From NCBI GenBank assembly GCA_003165855.1, contig PMXH01000571.1, positions 1 through 21,531 on the forward strand: 21,531 bases of DNA, read 5' to 3'. This document shows positions 6,675 through 15,084 of this stretch, piece after piece. The position numbers and the translations under genes were made by a program. This DNA comes from Acidobacteriaceae bacterium (lineage in GTDB: Bacteria > Acidobacteriota > Terriglobia > Terriglobales > Acidobacteriaceae). Below the pieces are notes generated by a model that searched no databases, was not told the origin of the DNA, and worked only from the letters and a program-made list of their open reading frames with translations. Within the stretch, counting starts at the first letter, position 1; every line of letters starts with the position of its first letter.

Positions 6675-6920
6675 AACCGTGTTGTCATCCTGAGCGGAGC
6701 ATTTACGCCGGCGAAGCCGACGCAAATGCGCAGTCGAAGGATCCCTTTACCCCGTGCTGTACCATTGTCTTGTCGAGGGATTCTTACTGACACGTTCACG
6801 GGCGCCGTGTGAGAACTCCTGTCAAGGTCCGGAGGAAGCGGCAACGTGTCAGGGATCCATCGACTACAAGAGGAGCGCGCTTTGCGCACTTCTCTCTCCG
6901 CTCAGGATGACAAGCCGGTT
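6675..6920. repeat. Nested inverted-repeat element (MITE-like, non-coding)
   Basis: The outer arms, 6675-6699 and 6896-6920, are inverted copies with two mismatches. Their core is an 18-bp perfect match (TTGTCATCCTGAGCGGAG, 6682-6699, against 6896-6913). Inside lie two more inverted pairs: AGTCGAAGGATCCC (6732-6745) with GGGATCCATCGACT (6852-6865), and CTGACACGTT (6787-6796) with AACGTGTCAG (6843-6852). A palindrome, CACGGGCGCCGTG, lies near the centre (about 6798-6810). Each arm is a roughly 60-base module with its own small hairpin. The element fills the 306-base gap between nth and the S9 peptidase, and no believable gene lies in it. Confidence 0.8.
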
Positions 6921-6964
6921 CTGCTAGACTTTTTTTTCGACTCACGTTCCGAGGTATCAAACCC

Positions 6965-8983
6965 ATGCGCCGCTTCGCTCTCTTTGCTATCGTCATACTC
7001 ATGAGCACAGTTGTCACTGAGACCATCGTGGCCCAGACTCTCCCCGCGCCTCAGGCCATTACCGATCCCAAGCAGATCGCTTCCAAACCAAACGCGCAGG
7101 TCGAGCCGCGCAGCTTGACCATCGAAAAGCTCTACATGACGCGCCAGGTCGGCCGGCCCACGTGGTCGCCCGACGGCAAGAGCATCGCCTTCATCTCCAA
7201 CATGAGCGGACGCAACAACCTCTGGCTCGTGCCCGCCGAAGGCGGATGGCCGGTGCAACTCACGGTCAGCGACCAGCGCCAGACCGCGCCTGCGTGGTCG
7301 CCCGACGGCAAGTGGATCGCCTATCAATCCGACTATGACGGCGATGAACTCTGGGACATTTTTCTGGTCTCGCCCAAGACCGGCAAAGTGCTGAACCTCA
7401 CCAGCACGCGCGAAATCGCCGAAACCGATCCGACATGGTCGCCCGACGGGCGCTATCTTGCGTACCTCGTGAAACCGAAAACGTCGGCCGCTTCCGAAAT
7501 CGACATCTACGACACCGTGATGCGCGAGGTGAAGCACCTCACCACCGGCACGCCGCAGGACAAGGGAAACTCGAATCCGATCTGGTCGAAGGATGGCGCA
7601 TACATCGTCTACACGCAGGAGCAGGCGAAGGGGACAGACTCGAATATTTTCATTGCCGATGTGGCGACAGGAAAGAGCACGCTGCTTACGCCGCATGATG
7701 GCGAACAGCGCTACTTCGCGAATGATATTTCGACACTCGGTGTGTTTGACGCTCAGACAGTACTGTTCACATCCAATGCACAGAACGGCTATGACAACAT
7801 CGGACGTCTTTTGGTAGGCACTAGGGGCGACCCTCGCCCTGGCCCGATCACCTGGCTCACCAAAGATAAATGGGAAATCCGCGGCAGCGAGTTCTCACCC
7901 AATGGCAAGCACATCACTTTCAGCGCAAATGTCGACGGCAATGAAGACATCTACTTACACGATCTAGCGACCGGCAAGTCCACGCTGTTGCCGATTCCCA
8001 AAGGCGTGAACGAGCCTGCCGGCGGGCATTCCGCCTTCACCAAAGACGGTTCGCGCCTGCTCTATTACCACAATGGTCCGACGGCTCCTGGCGATCTCTG
8101 GGTTTACTCACTCGCCACAGGTAAGTCGCATCAAGTCACGCATTCGCTGGTCGCCGGAGTGCATTCCGAAGACATGGTTGAGCCTTATCTGGTTCACTAT
8201 CCCAGCCGCGACGGCAAGTGGACGATCTCCGCGCTTCTGTACGTACCCTTCAACATGGCGCGCAACGGACAAAATGCCGCCATCGTTTACATTCACGGCG
8301 GCCCGACTTCGCAGACCATGAATTCGTTCAACCGTTTCGTGCAATACGCGGCCAATCAAGGCTACATGGTGCTTGCGCCTAACTATCGCGGTTCGACGGG
8401 ATACGGCAAAGAATTCCAGCAGGCGAACTTGTTCGACATGGGCGGCGGCGATTTACAGGATGTGCTCGCCGGAGTCGACTGGATCAAGCAGACCGGCCAT
8501 CTCGATCCGAAGAAGATCGCTGTCATGGGCGGAAGCTACGGCGGCTATCTCAGCATGATGTCGGTGACAAAGGCGCCCGACGTCTGGGCGGCGGGCGTAC
8601 CCATTGTGCCGTTTGTAAACTGGTTCACTGAGATTAAAAACGAAGATCCGGTGTTGCAGCAGTCCGATCTCGCAACCATGGGCGATGTGGTGAAGAACAA
8701 AGCGCTATACGAAGATCGTTCTCCCATCAACTTCATCGACCAGATCAAAGCGCCGTTGCTGTTGCTCGCCGGAGGACACGATCCGCGCTGCCCGAAATCA
8801 GAAACGCAGCAGGTGGTGGACGCCATCAAGAAGCGTGGCGGGACGGTGGATTACAAGATTTATGAAAACGAAGGGCACGGCTTCGCGCGTGTCGAAAATC
8901 AGATCGACGCCTATCAGCGTGTTGCCGACTTTCTGCTGGCGCACGTTCCCCCGGCGGATTGCAGTTGCTCGCTGACGGAATAG
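6965..8983 (+). CDS. S9 family (prolyl oligopeptidase/DPP-like) serine peptidase, secreted
   Basis: A 672-residue exported peptidase. The ATG at 6965 follows GAGG and opens a signal peptide (MRRFALFAIVILMSTVVTET, cut near AQT). Residues about 50-400 form a PD40/WD40-like propeller, with repeats of the type WSPDGKSIAFIS, WSPDGKWIAYQSD, WSPDGRYLAYLV and WSKDGAYIVYT. The C-terminal alpha/beta hydrolase domain has IHGGPTSQ (oxyanion region), the nucleophile S524 in GGSYGGY, D606 in GGHDPRCP and H638 in EGHGFARVEN, a complete catalytic triad. The family cleaves short peptides, often after proline or acyl groups; the specificity here is unknown. The gene stands alone behind the nested inverted repeat. 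Its TAG stop at 8981-8983 directly touches the stop codon of convergent hemD. Confidence 0.93.
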   Translation: MRRFALFAIVILMSTVVTETIVAQTLPAPQAITDPKQIASKPNAQVEPRSLTIEKLYMTRQVGRPTWSPDGKSIAFISNMSGRNNLWLVPAEGGWPVQLTVSDQRQTAPAWSPDGKWIAYQSDYDGDELWDIFLVSPKTGKVLNLTSTREIAETDPTWSPDGRYLAYLVKPKTSAASEIDIYDTVMREVKHLTTGTPQDKGNSNPIWSKDGAYIVYTQEQAKGTDSNIFIADVATGKSTLLTPHDGEQRYFANDISTLGVFDAQTVLFTSNAQNGYDNIGRLLVGTRGDPRPGPITWLTKDKWEIRGSEFSPNGKHITFSANVDGNEDIYLHDLATGKSTLLPIPKGVNEPAGGHSAFTKDGSRLLYYHNGPTAPGDLWVYSLATGKSHQVTHSLVAGVHSEDMVEPYLVHYPSRDGKWTISALLYVPFNMARNGQNAAIVYIHGGPTSQTMNSFNRFVQYAANQGYMVLAPNYRGSTGYGKEFQQANLFDMGGGDLQDVLAGVDWIKQTGHLDPKKIAVMGGSYGGYLSMMSVTKAPDVWAAGVPIVPFVNWFTEIKNEDPVLQQSDLATMGDVVKNKALYEDRSPINFIDQIKAPLLLLAGGHDPRCPKSETQQVVDAIKKRGGTVDYKIYENEGHGFARVENQIDAYQRVADFLLAHVPPADCSCSLTE

Positions 8984-9799
8984 CTAGTTCCGGTTCGAGC
9001 TCATTGCTGCGGCAATGGCTTCCACCAATCCGGGGATGGTGAATTCTTTGGCTGTAATGTCCACCGGCAGGCCAAGCTCGCGTAAAGTCGAAGAAGTAAC
9101 GGGCCCAATAGAGGCGAGCCGTATCCCCTTGACGCGCGCCTTGCTTGAGCCGAGCAGAGCCACAAAGTTGCGCACGGTCGACGAACTTGTAAATGTGACC
9201 ACATGTGGAGACCGTTGCGGATTCGCGAGCGCGCCAAGCAATCGCGTGCGGGAAGACTGCGGCACCACGGTTTCGTAAGCTTCCACCACATCCACGTGTG
9301 CTCCGGCTTTGCGCAGTTCCCGCGGAATCACGTCACGGGCAACTTTGGCACGCACCAGCAGCACGCGCTTCCCTCTCACCCGCCGCCGCAGACTGCGCAC
9401 CACAGATTCTGCGACATACTCTTTGGGAACAACCTCCACTTTGCCGCCGCGCTGCTCGATCGCCTTCTTCGTAGCCGGACCGATCGCGGCAATGTGCAGG
9501 TGTTTGAGACTTGCTTTCGTCAGGCGCAGCTTGGTCAGCCGCTTCCACATCGCCTCGACTCCGTTCACGCTGGTCAGGATCAGCCAATCATAGCCGTCAA
9601 GATCCCGCAGCGCCGTATCCAGGGGCTTGAAGCTGCGCGGCGTGCGGATTTCAATAAATGGAATCTCGATCACCGTCGCGCCCAGCTTGCGCAGTTCGCC
9701 GGAAAGCGCACTGGCCTGATGCCGCGCCCTGCCTACCAGCACGCGAACCCCGGCCAGCGGAAGCCGTGGCACCTTTGCGATTTCCGTGCGATGGTTCAT
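8984..9799 (-). CDS. hemD: Uroporphyrinogen-III synthase
   Basis: Cyclises hydroxymethylbilane with ring-D inversion to give uroporphyrinogen III, the branch point to heme, siroheme and B12. The 271-residue protein shows the two-lobed family pattern: VRVLVGRARHQASALSGELR, then YDWLILTSVNGVEAMWKRL, then IAAIGPATKKAIEQRGG, then VEAYETVVP, then VVTFTSSSTVRNFVALLG and LASIGPVTSSTLRELGLPVD. The ATG at 9799 is preferred. An in-frame TTG at 9808 directly abuts the stop of the PaiB-like gene (TGATTG), so translation is probably coupled. This is the last gene of the heme block. Its stop codon is adjacent to the stop of the convergent peptidase gene, with no spacer and no terminator visible between them. 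Confidence 0.9.
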   Translation of the reverse strand: MNHRTEIAKVPRLPLAGVRVLVGRARHQASALSGELRKLGATVIEIPFIEIRTPRSFKPLDTALRDLDGYDWLILTSVNGVEAMWKRLTKLRLTKASLKHLHIAAIGPATKKAIEQRGGKVEVVPKEYVAESVVRSLRRRVRGKRVLLVRAKVARDVIPRELRKAGAHVDVVEAYETVVPQSSRTRLLGALANPQRSPHVVTFTSSSTVRNFVALLGSSKARVKGIRLASIGPVTSSTLRELGLPVDITAKEFTIPGLVEAIAAAMSSNRN

Positions 9800-9808
9800 G
9801 CTCCGCAA

Positions 9809-10429
9809 TCAGACCCCCAGACCTTGCTTCTCCATCAGAGTAGCGATTCCGGCAGCGGCTGAGTCCGAACTCTGTGCCAAAGACATAATGATCGCGGCCT
9901 GATCCGCCTTAGTACGGTTTTGACTGATCTTGAACTTGGCCTCGATTCGGCTCGCGACCAACTCAAAGCCAACGATGTGTTTCAACATCCCCTGGCGAAA
10001 CTTGTCGCTGAGACTGATCCATTGCTCGTAGTAGGCCGGATCGAAGGCGTGGATGATGTCGCGTGTCTCTTCCAGAAGACGTTCAGTGTCGGTAACCGTG
10101 CGAGTGTGGCCGTACACGTGCACGGCAGCATAGTTCCAGGTGGGAACGCTCTCCCGGCTCTCGTACAGTCTGGGGGAAATATAGGCGTGAGGGCCATGAA
10201 ATATTGCCAGAGACTCCTGATCGCTTTGCAGAAGACCGCAGTGCGGATTTGCCTTAGCGAGGTGTCCGTGCAGCACCATCTGATTGTCAACCACCCGCGC
10301 GAGAATAGGGATATGAGTGGCGAAGGGACCGCTGTCCGCCGCGGAAACGAGAATCGCGAACGGATTCGCCTGGACGAAGGAGATTGTGTCCGCGTGGTCA
10401 CGAACCCGGTTGAATTCAGGAATGTACAT
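9809..10429 (-). CDS. PaiB-like FMN-binding protein (annotated in the family as negative transcriptional regulator)
   Basis: A 206-residue cytoplasmic protein of the PaiB family, matching the usual length of about 205. Signatures are MYIPEFN at the start, FATHIPILARVVDNQMVLHG, HLAKANPHC, LAIFHGPHAYISPRLYES, VPTWNYAAVHVYGHTR and the C-terminal KFKISQNRTKADQAAII. The fold is the FMN-binding split barrel, which is shared with pyridoxamine oxidases and HugZ-type heme-degrading enzymes. B. subtilis PaiB is linked to control of sporulation and protease genes, but direct DNA binding is not evident in this sequence. AGGAGA eight bases upstream of the ATG supports the start. It lies between the DUF4442 gene (81-base gap) and hemD (9-base gap), so a role near heme or flavin metabolism is possible by context only. 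Confidence 0.88.
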   Translation of the reverse strand: MYIPEFNRVRDHADTISFVQANPFAILVSAADSGPFATHIPILARVVDNQMVLHGHLAKANPHCGLLQSDQESLAIFHGPHAYISPRLYESRESVPTWNYAAVHVYGHTRTVTDTERLLEETRDIIHAFDPAYYEQWISLSDKFRQGMLKHIVGFELVASRIEAKFKISQNRTKADQAAIIMSLAQSSDSAAAGIATLMEKQGLGV

Positions 10430-10510
10430 GTTTCGGATCTCCTATGATGCACAGAACGATGATCTATCGAGCGGCAATCCGCAGGACGAAGCAACCCTCA
10501 CACGCTGCAG

Positions 10511-10993
10511 TCATTTCTTTCGCACGTGCAGAACCTTCTCGATCTGGGCCACCACAACTCCAGCTTCATCTTTCACTTCTACAGAAAAAATGGGCTCGTA
10601 TTTCGGCAACGTCTTCAGTTTCTCGCGAATGTCGTCGATTTGGCTATCGGACAAGCGAAATTCCGCTCGCACCGTTCCCCTCCCCGGCTTTCGGTAGCGA
10701 ATGGTCGCAGCTTTGTCCCAGACAATGTAGTCGCGGCCCAGGTTCGCCATCAGCATGAGCATATAGAACGCATCGGTCATAGCAAACAGCGATCCGCCGA
10801 AGTGCGTGCCCACGTAGTTGGCGTTCCAGAACCGCAGCTTCATTTCGACGTCTACTGCTTTCATGTCGGGCGCAATGCGCTTGACGCGAATGCCCGCGCC
10901 CAAGAACGGCGGCCAGAGGTTGATCCAGCGGCGGAGAGCATGGGAACTCTTGGTGCCGCCAAGAAGTTGCAGGAGAACGCTGCCGCTCTTCAT
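10511..10993 (-). CDS. DUF4442 hot-dog fold (thioesterase-like) protein
   Basis: A 160-residue protein of the hot-dog superfamily, DUF4442 type. Visible family features are WPPFLGAGIRVKRIAPDMKA, VDVEMKLRFWNANYVGTHFG, GSLFAMTDAFYMLMLMANLG and YIVWDKAATIRYRKPGRGTV, with the usual strand-helix-strand order. Relatives are putative acyl-CoA thioesterases, but no substrate is known for this subgroup. The frame is open far upstream (to 11167), but that part overlaps hemC. The ATG at 10993 lies 19 bases after the hemC stop and fits the family length. No clear ribosome site is seen, which is consistent with translation coupled to hemC. Confidence 0.85.
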   Translation of the reverse strand: MKSGSVLLQLLGGTKSSHALRRWINLWPPFLGAGIRVKRIAPDMKAVDVEMKLRFWNANYVGTHFGGSLFAMTDAFYMLMLMANLGRDYIVWDKAATIRYRKPGRGTVRAEFRLSDSQIDDIREKLKTLPKYEPIFSVEVKDEAGVVVAQIEKVLHVRKK

Positions 10994-11012
10994 GGTCGGC
11001 CACGATCCGAAA

Positions 11013-11954
11013 TCACGGTTGCGGCGGGACGGCCAGGCCGCGACCGTAGACAGCTTCGAGAATTTCATCGCCGCCACGGCTGAGCAACGTCTCGCCGACG
11101 GCGTTGCCGAGTTGTTCGGGATCGTTGAAGTCGCCGTCACGCGACTCGCGGAGAAGCTTCGATCCATCGGGGTCGGCGACGATGGCTTCGAGATGTAGCC
11201 TGCCGTTCCGCATTTCTGCGAACGCCCCGATGGGAACCTGGCAGCCTCCGCCGAGGCGGTTGAGCAGGGCGCGTTCGCAGGTGGTGGCGGCGCGGGCGGC
11301 TGGGTCGTTCAGGAATTCAAGATGCTGGCGCGTGGCCGAGTCGCCTAAACGAATTTCGATGCCGAGTGCGCCCTGTCCCGCGGCGGGACACATGATTTCG
11401 GCGGGGATGATCTGCTTGATCAGTTCCGTCTTGCTCAGGCGCTTCAGTCCGGATGCAGCCAAGATGATGGCGTCGTATTCGCCTTGTTCGAGTTTGCGCA
11501 GGCGCGTGTCGACGTTGCCGCGCAGAGGGTGAATATCAAGATCGGGACGGATGGCCTTGAGTTGCGCCTGACGGCGCAGGCTGGATGTGCCCACGCGCGC
11601 GCCTTGCGGTAACTCCTGGAAGCTCGGGTAGTGACGGGAGCAGAAAGCATCGCGCGGGTCCTGGCGCTCGGTGATGGCCGCGATTTCGAATCCTGGAGGC
11701 AGTTCGGTGGGCAGGTCTTTCAACGAATGTACGGCGAGATCGACGCGGCCGGCGGCGAGAGCTTCTTCAATCTCTTTGGTAAACATGCCCTTGGTGCCGA
11801 CCATGGCGAGCGCGACGTCGGTGATCTTGTCGCCGGTGGTGTGGATAATTTCGATCTCGACTTCGTGGCCGCGCGCGCGCAGAAGTGCGGAAATGTGGTT
11901 GGATTGCCAGAGGGCAAGTTGCGAGCCGCGGGAGCCGATGCGGAGTTTAGGCAT
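11013..11954 (-). CDS. hemC: Hydroxymethylbilane synthase (porphobilinogen deaminase)
   Basis: Polymerises four porphobilinogen units into hydroxymethylbilane, using a dipyrromethane cofactor bound to a cysteine. The 313-residue length is normal. Seen in order: [56 protein letters not shown] (catalytic Asp region), [13 protein letters not shown] (substrate-binding Arg residues), [32 protein letters not shown] and the cofactor cysteine C238 in [12 protein letters not shown]. All key residues look intact. The ATG at 11954 has TGGAG about 11 bases upstream. It is separated from ung by 248 bases that contain a predicted terminator, so it may have its own control. Confidence 0.95.
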   Translation of the reverse strand: MPKLRIGSRGSQLALWQSNHISALLRARGHEVEIEIIHTTGDKITDVALAMVGTKGMFTKEIEEALAAGRVDLAVHSLKDLPTELPPGFEIAAITERQDPRDAFCSRHYPSFQELPQGARVGTSSLRRQAQLKAIRPDLDIHPLRGNVDTRLRKLEQGEYDAIILAASGLKRLSKTELIKQIIPAEIMCPAAGQGALGIEIRLGDSATRQHLEFLNDPAARAATTCERALLNRLGGGCQVPIGAFAEMRNGRLHLEAIVADPDGSKLLRESRDGDFNDPEQLGNAVGETLLSRGGDEILEAVYGRGLAVPPQP

Positions 11955-11984
11955 AATGCGCGACTCCAGGCAGGATGTTGGGCA

Positions 11985-12014
11985 AAAGCGAAAGGCGGCT
12001 GGTTAGGCCGCCTT
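11985..12014 (-). terminator. Predicted intrinsic terminator or attenuator upstream of hemC
   Basis: Read leftward, AAGGCGGC (12014-12007) and GCCGCCTT (11999-11992) form a perfect 8-bp stem around a 7-base loop, followed by TTCGCTTTT. It lies 189 bases after the ung stop and 30 bases before the hemC ATG. Too little room remains for a promoter after it, so it either ends ung transcription (with hemC read through) or attenuates a hemC transcript. A second hairpin, CATCGAA...TTCGATG, lies at 12073-12091 in the same leader. Confidence 0.6.
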
Positions 12015-12202
12015 GAAATGGTGCTGGACCACGCTTGAGAACCATTTTGAAAGTACCATGCGACGAGCTATTCATCGAAAGCAATTCGATGTTTGAGCAA
12101 CTTCTAATGACGCGCAACTCGTCTCTTTCCCTCATTGGCATGCGTGACCGCCCTATGATTCCACATAATCCGGCAAAACGTAATACGGGTTCTGCCACTG
12201 CC

Positions 12203-12943
12203 TTACGCCCCTTGCCCAAGCTTCTGCCAGACAATGCGTTTAATTCCGTGTTTTTTCAGGTGGTCGTTGGCTTTTTTAAAATGGCCACAGCCGACGAAGC
12301 TGTGGATTTCGCCATCACGCAATCCGCGGCCGACGGAAAACGGCGAAGGGTGCGATGCTTTCAGCACAAGGTGCTTTTTGCGATCGGCGATCGGCGCGCC
12401 TTCTTTCTGCGCGCAGCGATCCCAGACTTCCTGTGCGTCGCGACCCCAGAGCAGAAAAACGACAGGCTCAGGCTTTTTGTTGACGGCGCGGACAATGGCG
12501 TCGGTGAATTTCTCCCAGCCTATGCGCTTGTGAGAGCCGGCTTTGCCCTCCTGCACGGTCAGCGTCGCATTCAGCAGCAATACCCCCTGCTCCGCCCACT
12601 TCGTCAGGTCGCCATGGCGCAGCATTTTTTTAGGGTAGTACTCGTCATCGATCTCGTTGTAGATATTGCTAAGGCTCCGTGGGATGTCAATGCCCTTGGG
12701 GACCGAGAAGCAAAGGCCATGCGCCTCCCCCTCGCCGTGATACGGATCCTGACCGATAATCACTACTTTAACTTTCTCAAGTGGCGTTAAGTTGAGCGCG
12801 TTGAAAATGTCCGCATGCTTGGGACAGAAGGGGCGTTCGTCGTCTTCCTCTCCCTGCAAGAACTGTTCCATCGCCACATAGTCGAACTCGTCGCCGATAA
12901 TGCGACGCCAGTTTTTTTCAAGCCTGTTCGACAAGGTCGTCAT
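12203..12943 (-). CDS. ung: Uracil-DNA glycosylase, family 1
   Basis: Removes uracil from DNA at the start of base-excision repair. At 246 residues it is close to the usual 220-230 plus a small insertion. Motif A, GQDPYHGEGEAHGLCFSV, carries the catalytic D66, and the H of motif B, HPSPFSV, is H198. VVFLLWGRDAQ and the RSLSNIY loop are also typical. The ATG at 12943 lies only six bases after the hemA stop and has no clear ribosome site, so translation is probably coupled to hemA. Finding ung between hemA and hemC is unusual to my knowledge; the usual neighbours are other heme genes. Confidence 0.95.
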   Translation of the reverse strand: MTTLSNRLEKNWRRIIGDEFDYVAMEQFLQGEEDDERPFCPKHADIFNALNLTPLEKVKVVIIGQDPYHGEGEAHGLCFSVPKGIDIPRSLSNIYNEIDDEYYPKKMLRHGDLTKWAEQGVLLLNATLTVQEGKAGSHKRIGWEKFTDAIVRAVNKKPEPVVFLLWGRDAQEVWDRCAQKEGAPIADRKKHLVLKASHPSPFSVGRGLRDGEIHSFVGCGHFKKANDHLKKHGIKRIVWQKLGQGA

Positions 12944-12949
12944 AAATTG

Positions 12950-14275
12950 TCAGTGGCGCGTTTCTACTTCTTTTTTGCCTGGCGCTTCCCGGTTCGGCTG
13001 CGAAGCCGGGCCCTTTTCTTTGTCGTGCAGATTGAACAGCCTTCGCACAACATCGATCACGGTGGTTGCCTCTGACTCACGCGCCGCGGTCTTCAGCGTA
13101 GTGATCGGAGTATGCATGACTTTGTTGATGATGCCGCGGGTTAGTGCTTCCACAGCCATTTCCTGTTCGGGTGTCAACGCTCCCATGCGGCCGCGCACGC
13201 GGTCGATTTCCGCCTGGCGAATCGTTTCCAAGTGATCCTGCAAGCTCACGATCGTCGGCACTACGTCTAGCGTGTGCAGACGGGCTTCGAAGCGTTCGAC
13301 TTCGCTGGTGATGATGGCTTCGGCGAGTTGCGCTTCCTTGCGGCGGTCGGCGACGTGGCTGCTGACGGCCTGCTGCAGGTCATCAATGTCGTAGGCGAAG
13401 ATGCCGTCGAGCTTCGCCATCTCGGGGGCAACATCGCGGGGCACGGCGATATCGATGAAAAACATTGGCTTATTCTTGCGGCGCGTAAGGAACTGCTCGC
13501 CATGCTCCTTGCGGAAAATGGCGTGGGGCGCGCCGGTTGAGGTGATGACGATGTCAGCTCGGTCGCAGGAGTTGTAGAGATCCTCGAACTTGATGGCCTG
13601 ACCGTTGAACCTCTGCGCCAGTCCGATGGCGCGTTCGTAGGTGCGATTGGCGACAAAGATCGAAGCGCAGCCATGCGCCATCAGATGCCGGGCCGCGAGT
13701 TCGCTCATCTTGCCCGCCCCGACGATGAAAACGTTCTTGCCCTGCAGAGAACCGAAAATCTTCTTGGCCAGTTCCACCGCGACCGAAGCAATGGAAACCG
13801 AAGACGATCCCACCGCAGTCTCGCTGCGCACGCGTTTGGCGACGGCAAAGGCGCGAGTGAAGAGTTGATCGAGCTGTCCTCGAACCGAGCCGACGGCGCG
13901 GGCGGTTGCATAGGCCTCTTTCACTTGCCCCAGAATCTGCGCTTCGCCGACCACCATCGAATCCAGGCTCGAAGCCACACGGAAGATGTGCCGTACCGCC
14001 TCTTTCTCGCGGAACTCATACAAATGCGCATCCAATTCGGCGGCGGTAAGGTGAAAGTGGTCGTGCAGAAAGCCGCGCAGGTCCGCCGAGCCGTTGCTGG
14101 TGTGAGTGATCATTTCCACGCGATTGCAGGTGGAAATAATCATGCCCTCTTCCACGCCGGGATGCGCGGTGAGATCGCGGCAGCAATCCGGAAGCTTCGA
14201 TTCCGGAATCGCCAATCGCTCCCGCACTTCGAGCGGAGCGCTCTTGTGATTCACGCCGATGAGCTGATATCTCAT
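12950..14275 (-). CDS. hemA: Glutamyl-tRNA reductase
   Basis: First committed enzyme of C5 tetrapyrrole synthesis: it reduces Glu-tRNA with NADPH to glutamate-1-semialdehyde. The 441-residue protein starts at the ATG at 14275 (MRYQLIGVNHKSAPLEVRER), which overlaps the stop of the upstream CcsA-like gene by ATGA, a sign of coupling. The catalytic cysteine is C50 in STCNRVEM, the same number as in E. coli. Other conserved stretches are VVGEAQILGQVKEAY, SVSIASVAVELAKKIFG, the NADPH loop VGAGKMSELAARHL, and VANRTYERA. The C-terminal dimerisation region is followed by a short charged tail. The frame is open upstream to 14425 but overlaps the neighbour there. No hemL or hemB is present in this window. 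Confidence 0.95.
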   Translation of the reverse strand: MRYQLIGVNHKSAPLEVRERLAIPESKLPDCCRDLTAHPGVEEGMIISTCNRVEMITHTSNGSADLRGFLHDHFHLTAAELDAHLYEFREKEAVRHIFRVASSLDSMVVGEAQILGQVKEAYATARAVGSVRGQLDQLFTRAFAVAKRVRSETAVGSSSVSIASVAVELAKKIFGSLQGKNVFIVGAGKMSELAARHLMAHGCASIFVANRTYERAIGLAQRFNGQAIKFEDLYNSCDRADIVITSTGAPHAIFRKEHGEQFLTRRKNKPMFFIDIAVPRDVAPEMAKLDGIFAYDIDDLQQAVSSHVADRRKEAQLAEAIITSEVERFEARLHTLDVVPTIVSLQDHLETIRQAEIDRVRGRMGALTPEQEMAVEALTRGIINKVMHTPITTLKTAARESEATTVIDVVRRLFNLHDKEKGPASQPNREAPGKKEVETRH

Positions 14276-15084
14276 GAGGCGGCAAACCTGTGAATAGTGG
14301 AGAAATAGTTGGCAGCCCAGGCCACGATGGCGGCCACAAAAGCAAATGTTGCGAGCACCGCGGCGCGGCGTCCACGCCATCCCGAATTCCAGCGCGTGAC
14401 GACCATGACCATGTAGACGGCCCACATCAAAATCGACAACAGAATCTTCGGATCGGCAAAATCGATGTGCCCATAGGTCGACATGGCCACGATCGAGCCA
14501 GTAATCAAACCGAGCGTCATAAAAGGAAAACCGAGCAGCAGTGAGCGGTAGCCGATCTGGTCAATCACTTCGAGCGCGGGCAAGAACGAAATCAGACTGC
14601 TGGGTTTCTTGGCTTTCAGGCGACGCTCCTGCAGCAGGTAGAGCAGGCTGGCGCCGAAGCTTAGCACGAGCGCGGCATATCCAGTGAAGATCAGGATGAT
14701 GTGCGCAATCAGCCATCCCTTATGCTGCACGAAAGAGGTCAGCAGAACCGGTTGCTGGTCCAAGGCCGCGACAAAGGTCAGAAAAAACACAATGGGGAAC
14801 ACGACCACTCCGGGCGAAGTGGTCTGGTAGATGGCGTAGATGATCATGAAAAACGTCATCGAAAAGAAGGCCAGCAGCGACTCTCCGTTATGCACCGAAG
14901 CCCATACAACGTGGCCGGAGAGGAATAGCTCGACCAGCGAGACGAAGTGGAAGACCATCCCCAGGCTGGCGGCGTGCAGCGCGATGCGGCTGAAAAGATC
15001 GCTGGTGCGGGTGAGCGCAAAGAAGGCGTAGGTCAACCCGATGAAATAACAAGCCAGCGCGAAGCGCAACCAAAGCAATGCCAT
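14272..15084 (-). CDS. CcsA/HemX-type cytochrome c assembly family membrane protein
   Basis: A 270-residue inner-membrane protein with about eight hydrophobic segments. It fits the CcsA/HemX family (cytochrome c assembly protein), which handles heme or regulates HemA. Telling stretches are VWASVHNGESLLAFFSMTFF, WLIAHIILIFTGYAALVLSF, YLLQERRLKAKKP and GFPFMTLGLITGSIVA. The classical WWD signature of heme-ligating CcsA is not present; HNGESLLAF occupies the equivalent loop, so this is closer to HemX. It leads the heme block and overlaps hemA by four bases (ATGA). The start at 15084 lacks a clear ribosome site. The promoter and CRP/FNR-type site lie in the 184 bases upstream. Confidence 0.88.
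   Translation of the reverse strand: MALLWLRFALACYFIGLTYAFFALTRTSDLFSRIALHAASLGMVFHFVSLVELFLSGHVVWASVHNGESLLAFFSMTFFMIIYAIYQTTSPGVVVFPIVFFLTFVAALDQQPVLLTSFVQHKGWLIAHIILIFTGYAALVLSFGASLLYLLQERRLKAKKPSSLISFLPALEVIDQIGYRSLLLGFPFMTLGLITGSIVAMSTYGHIDFADPKILLSILMWAVYMVMVVTRWNSGWRGRRAAVLATFAFVAAIVAWAANYFSTIHRFAAS

Noticed and set aside
5690..6889. 399-codon open frame on the minus strand opposite nth
   Set aside because: It is antisense to a clear endonuclease III with intact catalytic and iron-sulfur residues. Its translation is arginine-rich with no family pattern, and its ends lie in repeat DNA.
6796..7026. 76-codon frame containing a CHPERREKCAKRAP-like peptide
   Set aside because: This is the translation of the repeat arm, a known kind of false gene call in genomes with such repeats.
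6902..7696. 264-codon open frame on the minus strand opposite the S9 peptidase
   Set aside because: It is antisense to the signal peptide and propeller of the peptidase, and part of it comes from the inverted-repeat element.
12035..12790. 251-codon open frame on the plus strand opposite ung
   Set aside because: It is the complement of ung motif regions and runs through the predicted terminator; no protein family features.
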